From Jiangella rhizosphaerae (lineage in GTDB: Bacteria > Actinomycetota > Actinomycetes > Jiangellales > Jiangellaceae), in the NCBI RefSeq assembly GCF_003579925.1, contig NZ_QUAL01000186.1, positions 1 through 64,000 of the forward strand: 64,000 nt of DNA, written 5' to 3'. Shown here piece by piece: positions 52,501-61,033 of the stretch. A model generated the notes under the pieces. It saw only the letters and a list, made by a program, of their open reading frames with translations, searched no databases and was not told the DNA's origin. The position numbers and the translations under genes are program-made. Numbering within the stretch: position 1 is the first letter of the stretch; each line of letters begins with the position of its first letter.

Positions 52501-53001
52501 TCAGGGCGTCCAGCGGCTGGGGCCGGGGTCGCAGAACACGGTCTGTTCGGCCGCCCCGCCGGGTCGGCATTGACCGTCGATCAGCGCTCGATCGCCGATC
52601 GGTTCGTTCACGCTGACCTCGTAAGGGACCCAATCGTTGCCTTGGCAGTCGGCGGCGCCGGGGTCATCAGGCTCCACCCGGAAGGTGACGACGATCTCTG
52701 CCTCCCCGATCTCGATGTCCGGTTCCACCACGTCGCCGGTGACCCCGCTGTTGCAGGCGAGACGGGAGACGAGTGCGGTGAAGCCGGTGGACGCGGCCGT
52801 GAGCCGCTGATCTGGCTGCAGTTGCCACACGGCCGGGGCGCCGTCGACGGCCGGGACCTGCGACGGCGCGTCGCCGGGCCCCGAATCGGCGCACGCCGAG
52901 AGCATGACTGACAGGCCCATCCCCGTGAGGACGAGCGAGCCCGCGATGGGTCGTGCGAACCGCACAGGTCGAATCCTCGCTCGGCCGCGGCGTCGACGCA
53001 A
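52501..53001 (-). CDS. Hypothetical lipoprotein
   Basis: A 166-residue protein from ATG 53001. A long basic N-region (MRRRRGRARIR) precedes a hydrophobic core and a lipobox SVMLSAC, so the acylated Cys is about residue 37. The mature part has an alternating acidic beta-rich segment (PDIEIGEAEIVVTFRVE) and several cysteines (LACNSG, DCQGNDW, QCRPGG, FCDPG) that could form disulfides. It is a small actinobacterial secreted lipoprotein of unknown role. The gene starts 45 bp from the tRNA terminator. Confidence 0.72.
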   Translation of the reverse strand: MRRRRGRARIRPVRFARPIAGSLVLTGMGLSVMLSACADSGPGDAPSQVPAVDGAPAVWQLQPDQRLTAASTGFTALVSRLACNSGVTGDVVEPDIEIGEAEIVVTFRVEPDDPGAADCQGNDWVPYEVSVNEPIGDRALIDGQCRPGGAAEQTVFCDPGPSRWTP

Positions 53002-53005
53002 TGAA

Positions 53006-53036
53006 ACCCCAGGCCGGTACCGCTGTGGCCTGGGGT
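53006..53036 (-). terminator. Terminator downstream of tRNA-Arg
   Basis: ACCCCAGGCC (53006-53015) pairs with GGCCTGGGGT (53027-53036), loop 11 nt. On the minus strand the stem is followed by a short T-containing TTTCATT, 10 bp after the tRNA 3' end. Confidence 0.65.
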
Positions 53037-53045
53037 CTCAGGATG

Positions 53046-53118
53046 CGCGCCCGAAGGGATTCGAACCCCTAACCTTCTGATCCGTAGTCAGATGCTCTAT
53101 CCGTTGAGCTACGGGCGC
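53046..53118 (-). tRNA. tRNA-Arg (anticodon ACG)
   Basis: Read on the minus strand from 53118, the 73-nt sequence folds into a full cloverleaf. The acceptor stem is GCGCCCG/CGGGCGC, the D arm has GCTC...GAGC, the anticodon stem-loop is TCTGA-CTACGGA-TCAGA, and the T arm AGGGG-TTCGAAT-CCCTT. The loop gives anticodon ACG (arginine CGN codons after A34 deamination). CCA is not encoded. Confidence 0.96.
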
Positions 53119-53277
53119 TCGTTCCGCCATGAAGCGGACCGGTGACCGAGTGTACCGGTCCGAGCGGCGAGGCCGAAATCGGATAGCGTCGCCGCCCACC
53201 GGACCGCCTGCGACCAGCGCGAACACACCCTATAGCGTGTGACATGACACAATCGAGACGAGAAGGGTGACCCGCCC

Positions 53278-54486
53278 ATGGGCCAGCAGCCGGCCAGCCT
53301 GACCATCACGAACGCGCACATCTTCGACGGCTTCTCGGCCGAGCTGACCGAGGGCGACGTCCACATCGTCGACGGCGTGGTCGTGGACCCGCAGACGACC
53401 GAGCACACCGGGCCGCCGGCCACCACCATCGACGCGCGCGGCGGGACGGTCGTCCCGGGCCTCATCGACGCGCACTGCCACGCGTACGGCGTCGGGCTGG
53501 ACATGGTCGGCATCGAGTCCAGCCCGCTGAGCTACGTCGCGCTCAAGGCCGCGCGTCGCCTGAACAACGCGCTGCGCCGCGGCTTCACGACCGTCCGCGA
53601 CGTCGCGGGCGGCGATCCCGGGCTCGCCCGCGCGCTGGACGAGGGCCTGGTCGCCGCGCCACGGTACTTCTACACCGGCCCCGCACTCTCGCAGACCGGC
53701 GGCCACGGCGACCCCCGTCCGGGCGACCGCGACCTGTGCGTCGGCCATGCGCACATGAGCGAGGTCGTCGACGGTGTCGACGGGGTCAGGCGCGCGGTCC
53801 GCGACCGGTTCCGCCGCGGCGCCCACGCGATCAAGATCATGGCGTCGGGCGGCGTGGTGTCGCTGACCGACCCGATCCGCCGGCCGCAGTACAGCGCCGA
53901 CGAGGTCCGCGCGATCACCGACGAGGCGGCCCGCCGCGGGTCGTACGTCGCCGCGCACGCGTACTCCCCGGAGGCGATCGAGCACTCGGTGAGCAACGGC
54001 GTCCGCTCGATCGAGCACGGCAACCTGCTCGACGAGGCGACCGCCCGGCTGATGGCCGGCCACGACGCGTTCCTGGTGCCGACGCTCGCGGCGTACGACG
54101 CGATGGACCGGCGCGGCGACGAGCTCGGCATGAACCCGATCTCCAAGGCCAAGAACCGCGAGGTCCTCGATTCCGGCAAGCATGCCATCGAGCTGGCGAG
54201 GAGCGCCGGCGTCCGCATCGGCTTCGGCACCGACCTCATGGGTGACCTGGAGGACGACCAGCTGGTCGGGCTGCGGCTGCAGGTCGAGGTGCTCGGCGTC
54301 CTCGACGCGCTGCGCAGCGCCACCTCCGTCAACGCGCAGCTGCTCGGACGCGACGACCTCGGCCGCATCGGCGCGGGCGCGGCCGGCGACGTCGTCCTGT
54401 TCGACGGCGACCCGTTCGCCGACCCGTCGCTGCTGTGGAACGAGAAGGCCCGCACCGTCGTCCGCGCGGGCGCCGTCGTCGCCTGA
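53278..54486 (+). CDS. Metal-dependent amidohydrolase (imidazolonepropionase/prolidase-like)
   Basis: A 402-residue amidohydrolase from ATG 53278 with AGAAGGG upstream. It has the HxH metal motif in PGLIDAHCHAYG (about residues 59-70), the catalytic Lys in AIKIMASGG (about 182-190), metal His in VAAHAYS and IEHGNLL, and the Asp in GFGTDLMGD (about 318). This is the Xaa-Pro dipeptidase/imidazolonepropionase-like subgroup. It is cytoplasmic, with no signal peptide. The gene is separate from the downstream pckG. The substrate, a cyclic amide or dipeptide, is not determined. Confidence 0.87.
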   Translation: MGQQPASLTITNAHIFDGFSAELTEGDVHIVDGVVVDPQTTEHTGPPATTIDARGGTVVPGLIDAHCHAYGVGLDMVGIESSPLSYVALKAARRLNNALRRGFTTVRDVAGGDPGLARALDEGLVAAPRYFYTGPALSQTGGHGDPRPGDRDLCVGHAHMSEVVDGVDGVRRAVRDRFRRGAHAIKIMASGGVVSLTDPIRRPQYSADEVRAITDEAARRGSYVAAHAYSPEAIEHSVSNGVRSIEHGNLLDEATARLMAGHDAFLVPTLAAYDAMDRRGDELGMNPISKAKNREVLDSGKHAIELARSAGVRIGFGTDLMGDLEDDQLVGLRLQVEVLGVLDALRSATSVNAQLLGRDDLGRIGAGAAGDVVLFDGDPFADPSLLWNEKARTVVRAGAVVA

Positions 54487-54498
54487 TCAGAGGCCGCC

Positions 54499-54542
54499 TG
54501 GTACGTACCACCATCCACAGCTGGTGAGGTGAGGTACGTACC
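54499..54542. promoter_or_regulatory. Two GGTACGTACC palindromes upstream of pckG
   Basis: TGGTACGTACCA (54499-54510) and GGTACGTACC (54533-54542) are perfect palindromes with centres 33 bp apart, about three helical turns. This type of site is bound by GntR-family regulators in other bacteria. They lie 212-255 bp before the pckG start and just after the amidohydrolase stop, so they likely control pckG. Confidence 0.6.
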
Positions 54543-54753
54543 AGAGTCCGTTTTGTCCGGAATTTTGGGATCCTCTGTGGTCCTGATCACCCCGCCCTCG
54601 GTTCCAGTACGTGAGATGCCGGTCCTAGCGTGCTGAGCATCCCCGCGGAACATCGCCCGTCTCCGAATGGCCTGAGATCTGGGCGGCTTCCGCATACCCG
54701 GAACGCGCCGCAGGGCCGACTGCGCGCACCGACACGAAGAGGGTGACCGCTAC

Positions 54754-56589
54754 ATGACGACGTTCGCCGAACCCGGAGCCGATCTCGATCTCGACGACGC
54801 GCCGACGTCCCACGCCCGGCTGCTGGCCTGGGTCCGGGAGGTCGCGGAGCTGACTCAGCCCGACCGGATCCACTGGTGCGACGGGTCCGACGAGGAGTGG
54901 GCCGCCCTCACCGACGAGCTCGTGGCGGCGGGCACGCTCGTCCGGCTGGACCCGGAGAAGAAGCCGAACTCGTTCTGGGCACGCACCGACCCGACGGACG
55001 TCGCGCGGGTCGAGGAGCGCACCTTCATCTGCTCGGTCGACGAAGCGGACGCGGGGCCGACGAACAACTGGCGCGACCCGACCGAGATGAAGGCCGAGAT
55101 GACCGAGCTCTACCGGGGCTCGATGCGCGGGCGCACCATGTACGTCATCCCGTTCTGCATGGGCCCGCTGACGGCGGCGAACCCGATGTTCGGCGTCGAG
55201 CTGACCGACTCGCCGTACGTCACCGTCTCGATGCGGATCATGGCGCGCATGGGCGCCCACGTCCTGCAGGCGATGGGCGACGACGCCGACTTCGTGCCCT
55301 GCCTGCACTCCGTCGGCGCGCCGCTGGAGCCGGGCCGGCAGGACGTCGCGTGGCCGTGCAACGAGACCAAGTTCATCACCCAGTTCCCCGAGGAGCGGAT
55401 GATCTGGTCGTATGGCTCCGGCTACGGCGGCAACTCGCTGCTGGGTAAGAAGTGCTACTCGCTGCGCATCGCCAGCGTCATGGCCCGCGACGAGGGCTGG
55501 CTCGCCGAGCACATGCTGATCCTCAAGCTCACCGCTCCGCACGGTTCGGTGCACTACATCGCCGCGGCGTTCCCGTCGGCCTGCGGAAAGACCAACCTGG
55601 CGATGCTGGAGCCGACCATCCCGGGCTGGAAGGTCGAGACGCTCGGCGACGACATCGCCTGGATGCGCTTCGGCGAGGACGGCCGCCTGTACGCCGCCAA
55701 CCCGGAGTTCGGCCTGTTCGGCGTCGCGCCCGGCACCGGCTGGAAGACCAACCCGAACGCGATGCGCACCATCGCCAAGGGCAACAGCGTCTTCACCAAC
55801 GTCGCCCTCACCGACGACGGCGACATCTGGTGGGAGGGCATGACGGACGAGCCGCCGGCGCACCTGACCGACTGGCGGGGCGAGTCCTGGAGCCCTGACA
55901 GCGGCCAGCCCAGCTCGCACCCGAACTCGCGGTTCTGCACGCCGATCGAGCAGTGCCCGATCATCGCCCCTGAGTACGACGACCCGCGCGGCGTGCCGAT
56001 CTCGGCGATCCTGTTCGGCGGCCGCCGGGCGACGACGATCCCGCTGGTGACCGAGGCGCGCGACTGGACGCACGGCGTGTTCATGGGCGCGACGCTGTCC
56101 TCGGAGACGACGGCGGCCGCGGCCGGCCAGGTGGGCGTCGTGCGGCGCGACCCGATGGCGATGCTGCCGTTCATCGGCTATAACGGCGGCGACTACTTCG
56201 CCCACTGGATCGCCATGGGCAAGGACGCCGACGCGATCAAGCTGCCGAAGATCTTCTACGTCAACTGGTTCCGCCGCGACGACGACGGCGGCTTCCTCTG
56301 GCCCGGCTTCGGCGAGAACGGCCGCGTCCTCAAGTGGGTCGTCGAGCGGCTGGAGGGCCTGGCCGCGGCGACGGAGACGCCGATCGGCCACGTGCCGACG
56401 CCGGAGTCGCTGGACACGTCGGGGCTGGACCTGACGGCCGAGCAGCTCGCGGCGTGCCTGCGGGTCGACCCGGAGGAGTGGCGGGCCGAGGTACCCGGCA
56501 TCGCCGAGTGGTTCGAGAAGTTCGGCGACCACCTGCCGACGCTGCTGTGGGCCGAGCTCGACGGCCTCAAGGCGCGCCTGGGCATGTAG
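54754..56589 (+). CDS. pckG: Phosphoenolpyruvate carboxykinase (GTP)
   Basis: A 611-residue GTP-dependent PEPCK from ATG 54754 with AGAGGGTG upstream. Hallmarks include [39 protein letters not shown], the P-loop [15 protein letters not shown], the metal-binding LGDDIAWM, and [12 protein letters not shown]. Length is typical for the GTP-type enzyme of actinobacteria. It converts oxaloacetate to phosphoenolpyruvate in gluconeogenesis. The paired upstream palindromes suggest carbon-source control. A strong bidirectional stem-loop follows. Confidence 0.97.
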   Translation: MTTFAEPGADLDLDDAPTSHARLLAWVREVAELTQPDRIHWCDGSDEEWAALTDELVAAGTLVRLDPEKKPNSFWARTDPTDVARVEERTFICSVDEADAGPTNNWRDPTEMKAEMTELYRGSMRGRTMYVIPFCMGPLTAANPMFGVELTDSPYVTVSMRIMARMGAHVLQAMGDDADFVPCLHSVGAPLEPGRQDVAWPCNETKFITQFPEERMIWSYGSGYGGNSLLGKKCYSLRIASVMARDEGWLAEHMLILKLTAPHGSVHYIAAAFPSACGKTNLAMLEPTIPGWKVETLGDDIAWMRFGEDGRLYAANPEFGLFGVAPGTGWKTNPNAMRTIAKGNSVFTNVALTDDGDIWWEGMTDEPPAHLTDWRGESWSPDSGQPSSHPNSRFCTPIEQCPIIAPEYDDPRGVPISAILFGGRRATTIPLVTEARDWTHGVFMGATLSSETTAAAAGQVGVVRRDPMAMLPFIGYNGGDYFAHWIAMGKDADAIKLPKIFYVNWFRRDDDGGFLWPGFGENGRVLKWVVERLEGLAAATETPIGHVPTPESLDTSGLDLTAEQLAACLRVDPEEWRAEVPGIAEWFEKFGDHLPTLLWAELDGLKARLGM

Positions 56590-56596
56590 GCCGCGG

Positions 56597-56644
56597 ATGG
56601 CGGGCGGTTCGGTGGCGCTATGACCCCGTCGAACCGCCCGCCAT
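56597..56644. terminator. Bidirectional terminator between pckG and the LLM gene
   Basis: ATGGCGGGCGGTTCG (56597-56611) pairs perfectly with CGAACCGCCCGCCAT (56630-56644), 15-bp stem, 18-nt loop. It sits 8 bp after the pckG stop; the loop contains the stop of the convergent gene. Confidence 0.75.
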
Positions 56645-57586
56645 AGCGTCGGCGGCCTGCCGCAGCGTCTCCTCGGGCTCGACGGCGGGATCGTCGCGGA
56701 CGACGGCGACGTCCAGGCCGGCCGCCGCGAAGCGGGCGAACGCGGCCGCGACCTCGCCGGGCGTGCCGGCGGCGACCAGCCGGTCCAGGAGGTCGTCGGT
56801 CACCAGGTCGACCCGCGGCGCCCCGGCGACCAGCCCGGCCCGGAACTGCGCGCACAGCGACGGCGACAGTCCGGCGGACCGTGTGATCAGGTGGTCGCCG
56901 TGGATCCCGAGGAACCGCGCGACCAGCGGCCGGATCCGGTCCCGCGCCTCGGCGCCGGAGTCGGCGACCGACAGGCCGACGTAGCCGGCCAGCTCGACGG
57001 ACGGGCCGACGCGGGAGCGCACGAGGCGGATGTACTCCGGCCCGGCGAGGAACGACAGCAGCACGCCGTCCGCGGCCCGCGCCGCCAGCTCCAGCGCCCG
57101 CGGACCCTTGACTCCGAGCACGATCGGCAGGTCCGGCCGCACCGGCTGGAACGACAACGCGGTGTCGACGGTGTACGCCTCGCCCGAGTGCCGCACGTGC
57201 TCGCCCGCGAGCAGCCGGCGCACGACGTCGACGGTTTCGGCCAGCCGGCTCAGCGGCCGCTCGAACGGGATGCCCAGCTGGCCGGTCATCCAGCGCTCGT
57301 TGCTGGCGCCGAGCCCGGCGAGCGCCCGCCCGCCGCTCAGCTCGTCCAGCGTCGCGAACTCCATCGCCAGCACGACTGGGTGCCGGGTCCACGGGTTCAC
57401 CACGCCGATCCCGACCCGGACCGACGACGTCGCCTGCGCGATCGCCCCGGCCAGCGCGAACGCGCCGCGCTCGACGTAGTCCTCGGTGACCCAGACCTCG
57501 TCGAACCCGGCCTGCTCGGCGGCGACGGCGGCGGCGACGGCGGACCGGCTCGGGCGGTGCCCGGAGACGGAGAAGGCCAGTCGCAT
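56618..57586 (-). CDS. LLM-class flavin-dependent oxidoreductase (F420-type)
   Basis: A 322-residue luciferase-like protein from ATG 57586, one base overlapping the previous stop (TGATG). It opens LAFSVSGHRPSRS, then GFDEVWVTEDYVERGAFALA, RVGIGVVNPWTRHPVVLAME, LSGGRALAGLGAS and the phosphate-binding PIVLGVKGP region, typical of F420-dependent LLM proteins (MSMEG/Mer type). The last gene of the five-gene operon. The reaction is unknown; oxidation or reduction of the transported compound is likely. Confidence 0.85.
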   Translation of the reverse strand: MRLAFSVSGHRPSRSAVAAAVAAEQAGFDEVWVTEDYVERGAFALAGAIAQATSSVRVGIGVVNPWTRHPVVLAMEFATLDELSGGRALAGLGASNERWMTGQLGIPFERPLSRLAETVDVVRRLLAGEHVRHSGEAYTVDTALSFQPVRPDLPIVLGVKGPRALELAARAADGVLLSFLAGPEYIRLVRSRVGPSVELAGYVGLSVADSGAEARDRIRPLVARFLGIHGDHLITRSAGLSPSLCAQFRAGLVAGAPRVDLVTDDLLDRLVAAGTPGEVAAAFARFAAAGLDVAVVRDDPAVEPEETLRQAADAMAGGSTGS

Positions 57587-58821
57587 CAGGACCCGATCGC
57601 GGCCAGCAGCGCGTCCGCCGTCGGCTCGATGACCGGCACCTCCGGCAGCGTGGCCGCCGTCGCGCCCACGTCCTTCAGCCCCGTGGACGTCCCGATGACG
57701 ACGACCGACTCGGCCGGGCCGAGCGAGCCCTGCCCCGCCAGCGCCGGCCACGCCGTCGCCGACGCCGCCTCCTGGTACAGGCCGGCCGACGCGGCCAGCT
57801 CGCGCTGGGCGGCCAGGATGACCTCGTCGGACGGGACGGCGACGGCGGCGCCGTCCGTGGACCGCAGCGCGCTCAGCCCCTGATAGGTGCCGACCGGCGA
57901 GGCGGTCGAGAACGCGACGGACGGCTCGTACGGCACCGGCCCGGCGACCTCGGACCCGCTCGCCATGGCCGACGCGAGCGGGCCGAACGGCTCGGCGGCC
58001 ACCATGCGCGGCGACCGCTCCAGCACGCCCAGCGCGACGAGGTCGGCGAAGCCGCGCGCGATGCCCACGAGGCCGTCGGCGTACGCCGTCGGGACCACGA
58101 CGACGTCCGGCGGCGCGGCCAGCTGCGTCACCAGCTCGTAGGCAATGGTCTTGTAGCCGTCGACGCCGTAGGGGTTCGAGCCCACCGGCGGGTCGGCGTG
58201 GCCGGACATCGCCAGCCAGCCGAACTTCTCCACCAGCTGCCGCATCAGCGTCCAGCGCTGCCGCGGCTCCGGCAGCGCGACCACGGAGGCGCCGTACGCC
58301 TGCATCAGCGTCTTCATCGTCGACGGGACGCTGGCCACCGTCAGGACGACGCAGCGCAGTCCCGCGCGCGCCGCGTAGGCCGCGATGGCCGCGCCGTGGT
58401 TGCCCGTGCTCGCGACGACGACGGTGTCGATGCCCAGCTCGACCGCCTTGGTGACGGCGACCGACGCCAGCCGGTCCTTGTACGACCAGGTGGGGTTGCG
58501 GGTCTCGTCCTTGACGACGACGGACGCGACGCCCAGGCGCTCCGCGACCGCCGGCAGGTCGACCACCGGCGTCGAGCCCTCCGCGAGGCTCACCGCCGGG
58601 GTGTCCGCCGCCAGCGGCAGCAGCGACCGGTACCGGAAGAGCCCGGGTTCCCCGTCGGCCACGGGCAGCGCGCCCAGGCCGGCGAGGTCGTACACCGGCA
58701 GCACGTTCGACGGCACACCGCCGGACTCGCAGGCCGGGCAGCCGCGGCCGACCAGCTCCAGCGACGGGTCGGGATAGACGGCCGCGCAGCGCAGGCAGGA
58801 GAGCTCACGGGTGTACGTCAT
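57586..58821 (-). CDS. Threonine-synthase-like PLP enzyme with an N-terminal zinc ribbon
   Basis: A 411-residue fold-type II PLP protein from ATG 58821, overlapping the M24 stop by ATGA. The N-terminus has a four-Cys ribbon, CLRC then GCPAC. PLP Lys is in NPTWSYKDRLAS (about residue 113), the phosphate-binding loop is ASTGNHGAAIAAYA, and VGTYQGLSALR and IGTSTGLKD follow. Threonine synthases and threonine/2,3-diaminopropionate lyases share this fold; the operon makes a catabolic lyase or dehydratase more likely than threonine synthesis. No thrB or hom genes are adjacent. Confidence 0.82.
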   Translation of the reverse strand: MTYTRELSCLRCAAVYPDPSLELVGRGCPACESGGVPSNVLPVYDLAGLGALPVADGEPGLFRYRSLLPLAADTPAVSLAEGSTPVVDLPAVAERLGVASVVVKDETRNPTWSYKDRLASVAVTKAVELGIDTVVVASTGNHGAAIAAYAARAGLRCVVLTVASVPSTMKTLMQAYGASVVALPEPRQRWTLMRQLVEKFGWLAMSGHADPPVGSNPYGVDGYKTIAYELVTQLAAPPDVVVVPTAYADGLVGIARGFADLVALGVLERSPRMVAAEPFGPLASAMASGSEVAGPVPYEPSVAFSTASPVGTYQGLSALRSTDGAAVAVPSDEVILAAQRELAASAGLYQEAASATAWPALAGQGSLGPAESVVVIGTSTGLKDVGATAATLPEVPVIEPTADALLAAIGS

Positions 58822-60014
58822 GCGGGCACCACCCGCAGGTCGCGGCTGGACCGCGTCAACACCTCGACGCCGCCAGCGGTCACGACGACCGCGTCCTCGA
58901 CCATCATCCCGCCCCATCCCAGCTCGTAGTAGGGCGTCTCGAAGCAGAACGTCATGCCCGCCGCCAGCTCCGTGTCGGCCCCGGGCGCGACGATCGGCGG
59001 CTCGTAGATCGACAGGCCGATGCCGTGCCCGCAGTGCTGCCGACGGTACCGAGGCACCCCGCGCGCGACGGCGTCGAGGCCGATCTCGAACAGCTCGGAT
59101 GCCGGCAACCCCGGCCGGGCCGCGGCCAGCTGCTCGTCCTCGCCGGCCTTGACGGCGGCGTAGACGTCGCGCTGACGGGCCGACGGCTCGCCGAGCACGG
59201 CGGTGCGGCCGATGTCGGACCAGTACCCGTCGACGACGCAGCCGACGTCGAAGCGGGCGATCTCGCCCGGCCGCCAGGCGCGATCCGACGGGACGGCGTC
59301 GGCGAGTGCCGACCGCTCCCCGGTGAGCGCGACGACGAAACGCGGGTCGCCCCCGCCGGCCACCATGGTCCCGGCGACGACGGCGGCCAGCTCCGCCTCC
59401 GTGGTGCCCGGCCCCGCGGCGGCCAGCGCGGCGTCGATGCCGGCCTCGGCCAGCCGGGCTGCGTAGCCGAGCAGCTCCACCTCCGCCGGCAGCTTGCGCG
59501 ACCGGACGGCGAACAGCAGGCCGGCGCCGTCCTCGACCACGTCGCCGCAGGCGGCGAGCACGTCGGCGGGCACGTCGCGGGTCTCGACCGCCAGCCGCGC
59601 CGTGGGCGGCAGCGTCGCGACCACGGCGGCCAGCGCCGCGGCCAGCCCGTCGTGCCGGTCGGCGACCTCGGTGACCGGGTCCGGCGTCCCGGACTCGACG
59701 TAGAACCGGCCGAAGGGCGAGATCCGGTCGACGGGGAGAACGGTGGCGCCGGCGGGCACGTCTGCCGCCGGCGCCACCAGCCAGAGGTCGGTGGCGGTCA
59801 CCAGCGCCGCCATCCGATGGGTGCGGAACACCTGGCCGGGCATGCTGCGGTAGCCGGTCGCGTACAGGACGCTCTCCGGCTCGGTCAGCACCACCGCGTC
59901 ATAGGGCTGCTCCGCGAGCCCGGCGCGCAGCCGGTCGAGGCGGTCTCGCGCGAGCGCGACCGTGTCGACCGCCGGACGAGGTGGAACGGTGAACTGGGTG
60001 GAACCGGCCGTCAT
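58818..60014 (-). CDS. M24 family metallopeptidase-fold hydrolase (Xaa-Pro/creatinase/ectoine-hydrolase type)
   Basis: A 398-residue pita-bread protein from ATG 60014. An N-terminal creatinase-like domain (1-165) precedes the M24 domain with metal Asp pair in ARFDVGCVVDGYWSDIGRT, His in HCGHGIGLSIYEPP, Glu in CFETPYYELGWGG and Glu in MMVEDAVVV. All five metal ligands look intact. M24 proteins include proline dipeptidases, creatinases and ectoine hydrolase (DoeA/EutD). It is coupled by ATGA on both sides. In this operon a hydrolase for an amide or cyclic amidine is likelier than a peptidase; that is inference. Confidence 0.85.
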   Translation of the reverse strand: MTAGSTQFTVPPRPAVDTVALARDRLDRLRAGLAEQPYDAVVLTEPESVLYATGYRSMPGQVFRTHRMAALVTATDLWLVAPAADVPAGATVLPVDRISPFGRFYVESGTPDPVTEVADRHDGLAAALAAVVATLPPTARLAVETRDVPADVLAACGDVVEDGAGLLFAVRSRKLPAEVELLGYAARLAEAGIDAALAAAGPGTTEAELAAVVAGTMVAGGGDPRFVVALTGERSALADAVPSDRAWRPGEIARFDVGCVVDGYWSDIGRTAVLGEPSARQRDVYAAVKAGEDEQLAAARPGLPASELFEIGLDAVARGVPRYRRQHCGHGIGLSIYEPPIVAPGADTELAAGMTFCFETPYYELGWGGMMVEDAVVVTAGGVEVLTRSSRDLRVVPA

Positions 60015-61033
60015 CGGCTGCCCTTCGTCTCTGCGGCGATGATCGTCTCGCTGAACCCGGCCATCGCGTCGACCGTCTCCTCGACGGTGTCGACGGCGAA
60101 CAGCAGGCCGGCCAGCGTGGTCACCCCGGCGTCGCGGTAGGCGCGGACCTGCGCGGCGACGTCGTCGGGGGTGCCGATGAGGTTGCGGGCGGCGAGGTCG
60201 CCGGTGCCCTGGTCCTTCAGCGTCGTCCTGGACAGCGACGCGAGGTGCTTGTAGACCTGCGACGACTCGAACCGCCGCCAGGCCTCGTCGCGGGTCGGCG
60301 CGACACTGACGGCCACCTGCAGCGCGACCTCGAAGTCCGCCGGGAGCTCGCGGCCGTGCTCCGCGGCCTCGGCCGCGATGGCCGCCAGCGCCGAGCGCAC
60401 CTCGTCCGGCGTCAGGCAGGCGGGCAGCCAGCCGTCGCCGTACCGGGCGGCCCGCGAGCGCGATCCGGGCGAGTTGCCGCCGGACAGGATCGGCAGCCGC
60501 CGGTCGCGGTACGGCTTGGGGTAGCTCTCGACGTCGGTGAACTCCACCCAGGTGCCGTGGAACGACGCCGACCGCTCGCTCAGCAGCGCCCGCAGCGCCG
60601 GGATCGCCTCCTCGGCGTGCTCGCCTCGATGGACCTTCCGGCCGGGTTCGACGGCCTCCAGCTCCTCGCGGTAGGCGCCGATGCCGACGCCGAGCACCGC
60701 TCGTCCCCGCGAGAGCTGGTCCAGGGTGGCGGCCTGCTTGGCGGCGACGACGGGGTGCCGGAACGGCAGCACCATGACCGCGGTCGCCAGCCGGATCCGC
60801 TCGGTGACGGCGGCGACGTAGCTGAGGTAGCCGAACGGGTCGTAATAGCGCGGCGCCCGGTCGAACTCGGCGCGCACGTACCGCTGCGTCGTCAGGTGGT
60901 CGTTGCCCCAGATCGACTCGAAGCCCAGCCGCTCCGCCGTCACGGCCAGCTCGACCGCCTGGTCGATGTCCGCGTACGGGACCGGGTACATCAGCCCCTC
61001 GGTCCCGGTGGGGACGCCGAGTCCGAACCTCAC
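60011..61033 (-). CDS. LLM-class flavin-dependent oxidoreductase
   Basis: A 340-residue luciferase-like protein from GTG 61033, GTGA overlap with the permease stop. It has VRFGLGVPTGTEG, FESIWGNDHLTTQRYV, LATAVMVLPFRHPVVAAK, LSRGRAVLGVGIGAYREEL and LPILSGGNSPGSRSRAARYGDGWLP, typical of TIGR03619-like F420 or FMN enzymes. Sequence divergence from the second LLM gene (56618) is large, so they probably catalyse different steps or share roles with different substrates. RutA, also LLM, opens the uracil ring, giving a precedent for ring cleavage. Confidence 0.85.
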   Translation of the reverse strand: MRFGLGVPTGTEGLMYPVPYADIDQAVELAVTAERLGFESIWGNDHLTTQRYVRAEFDRAPRYYDPFGYLSYVAAVTERIRLATAVMVLPFRHPVVAAKQAATLDQLSRGRAVLGVGIGAYREELEAVEPGRKVHRGEHAEEAIPALRALLSERSASFHGTWVEFTDVESYPKPYRDRRLPILSGGNSPGSRSRAARYGDGWLPACLTPDEVRSALAAIAAEAAEHGRELPADFEVALQVAVSVAPTRDEAWRRFESSQVYKHLASLSRTTLKDQGTGDLAARNLIGTPDDVAAQVRAYRDAGVTTLAGLLFAVDTVEETVDAMAGFSETIIAAETKGSR

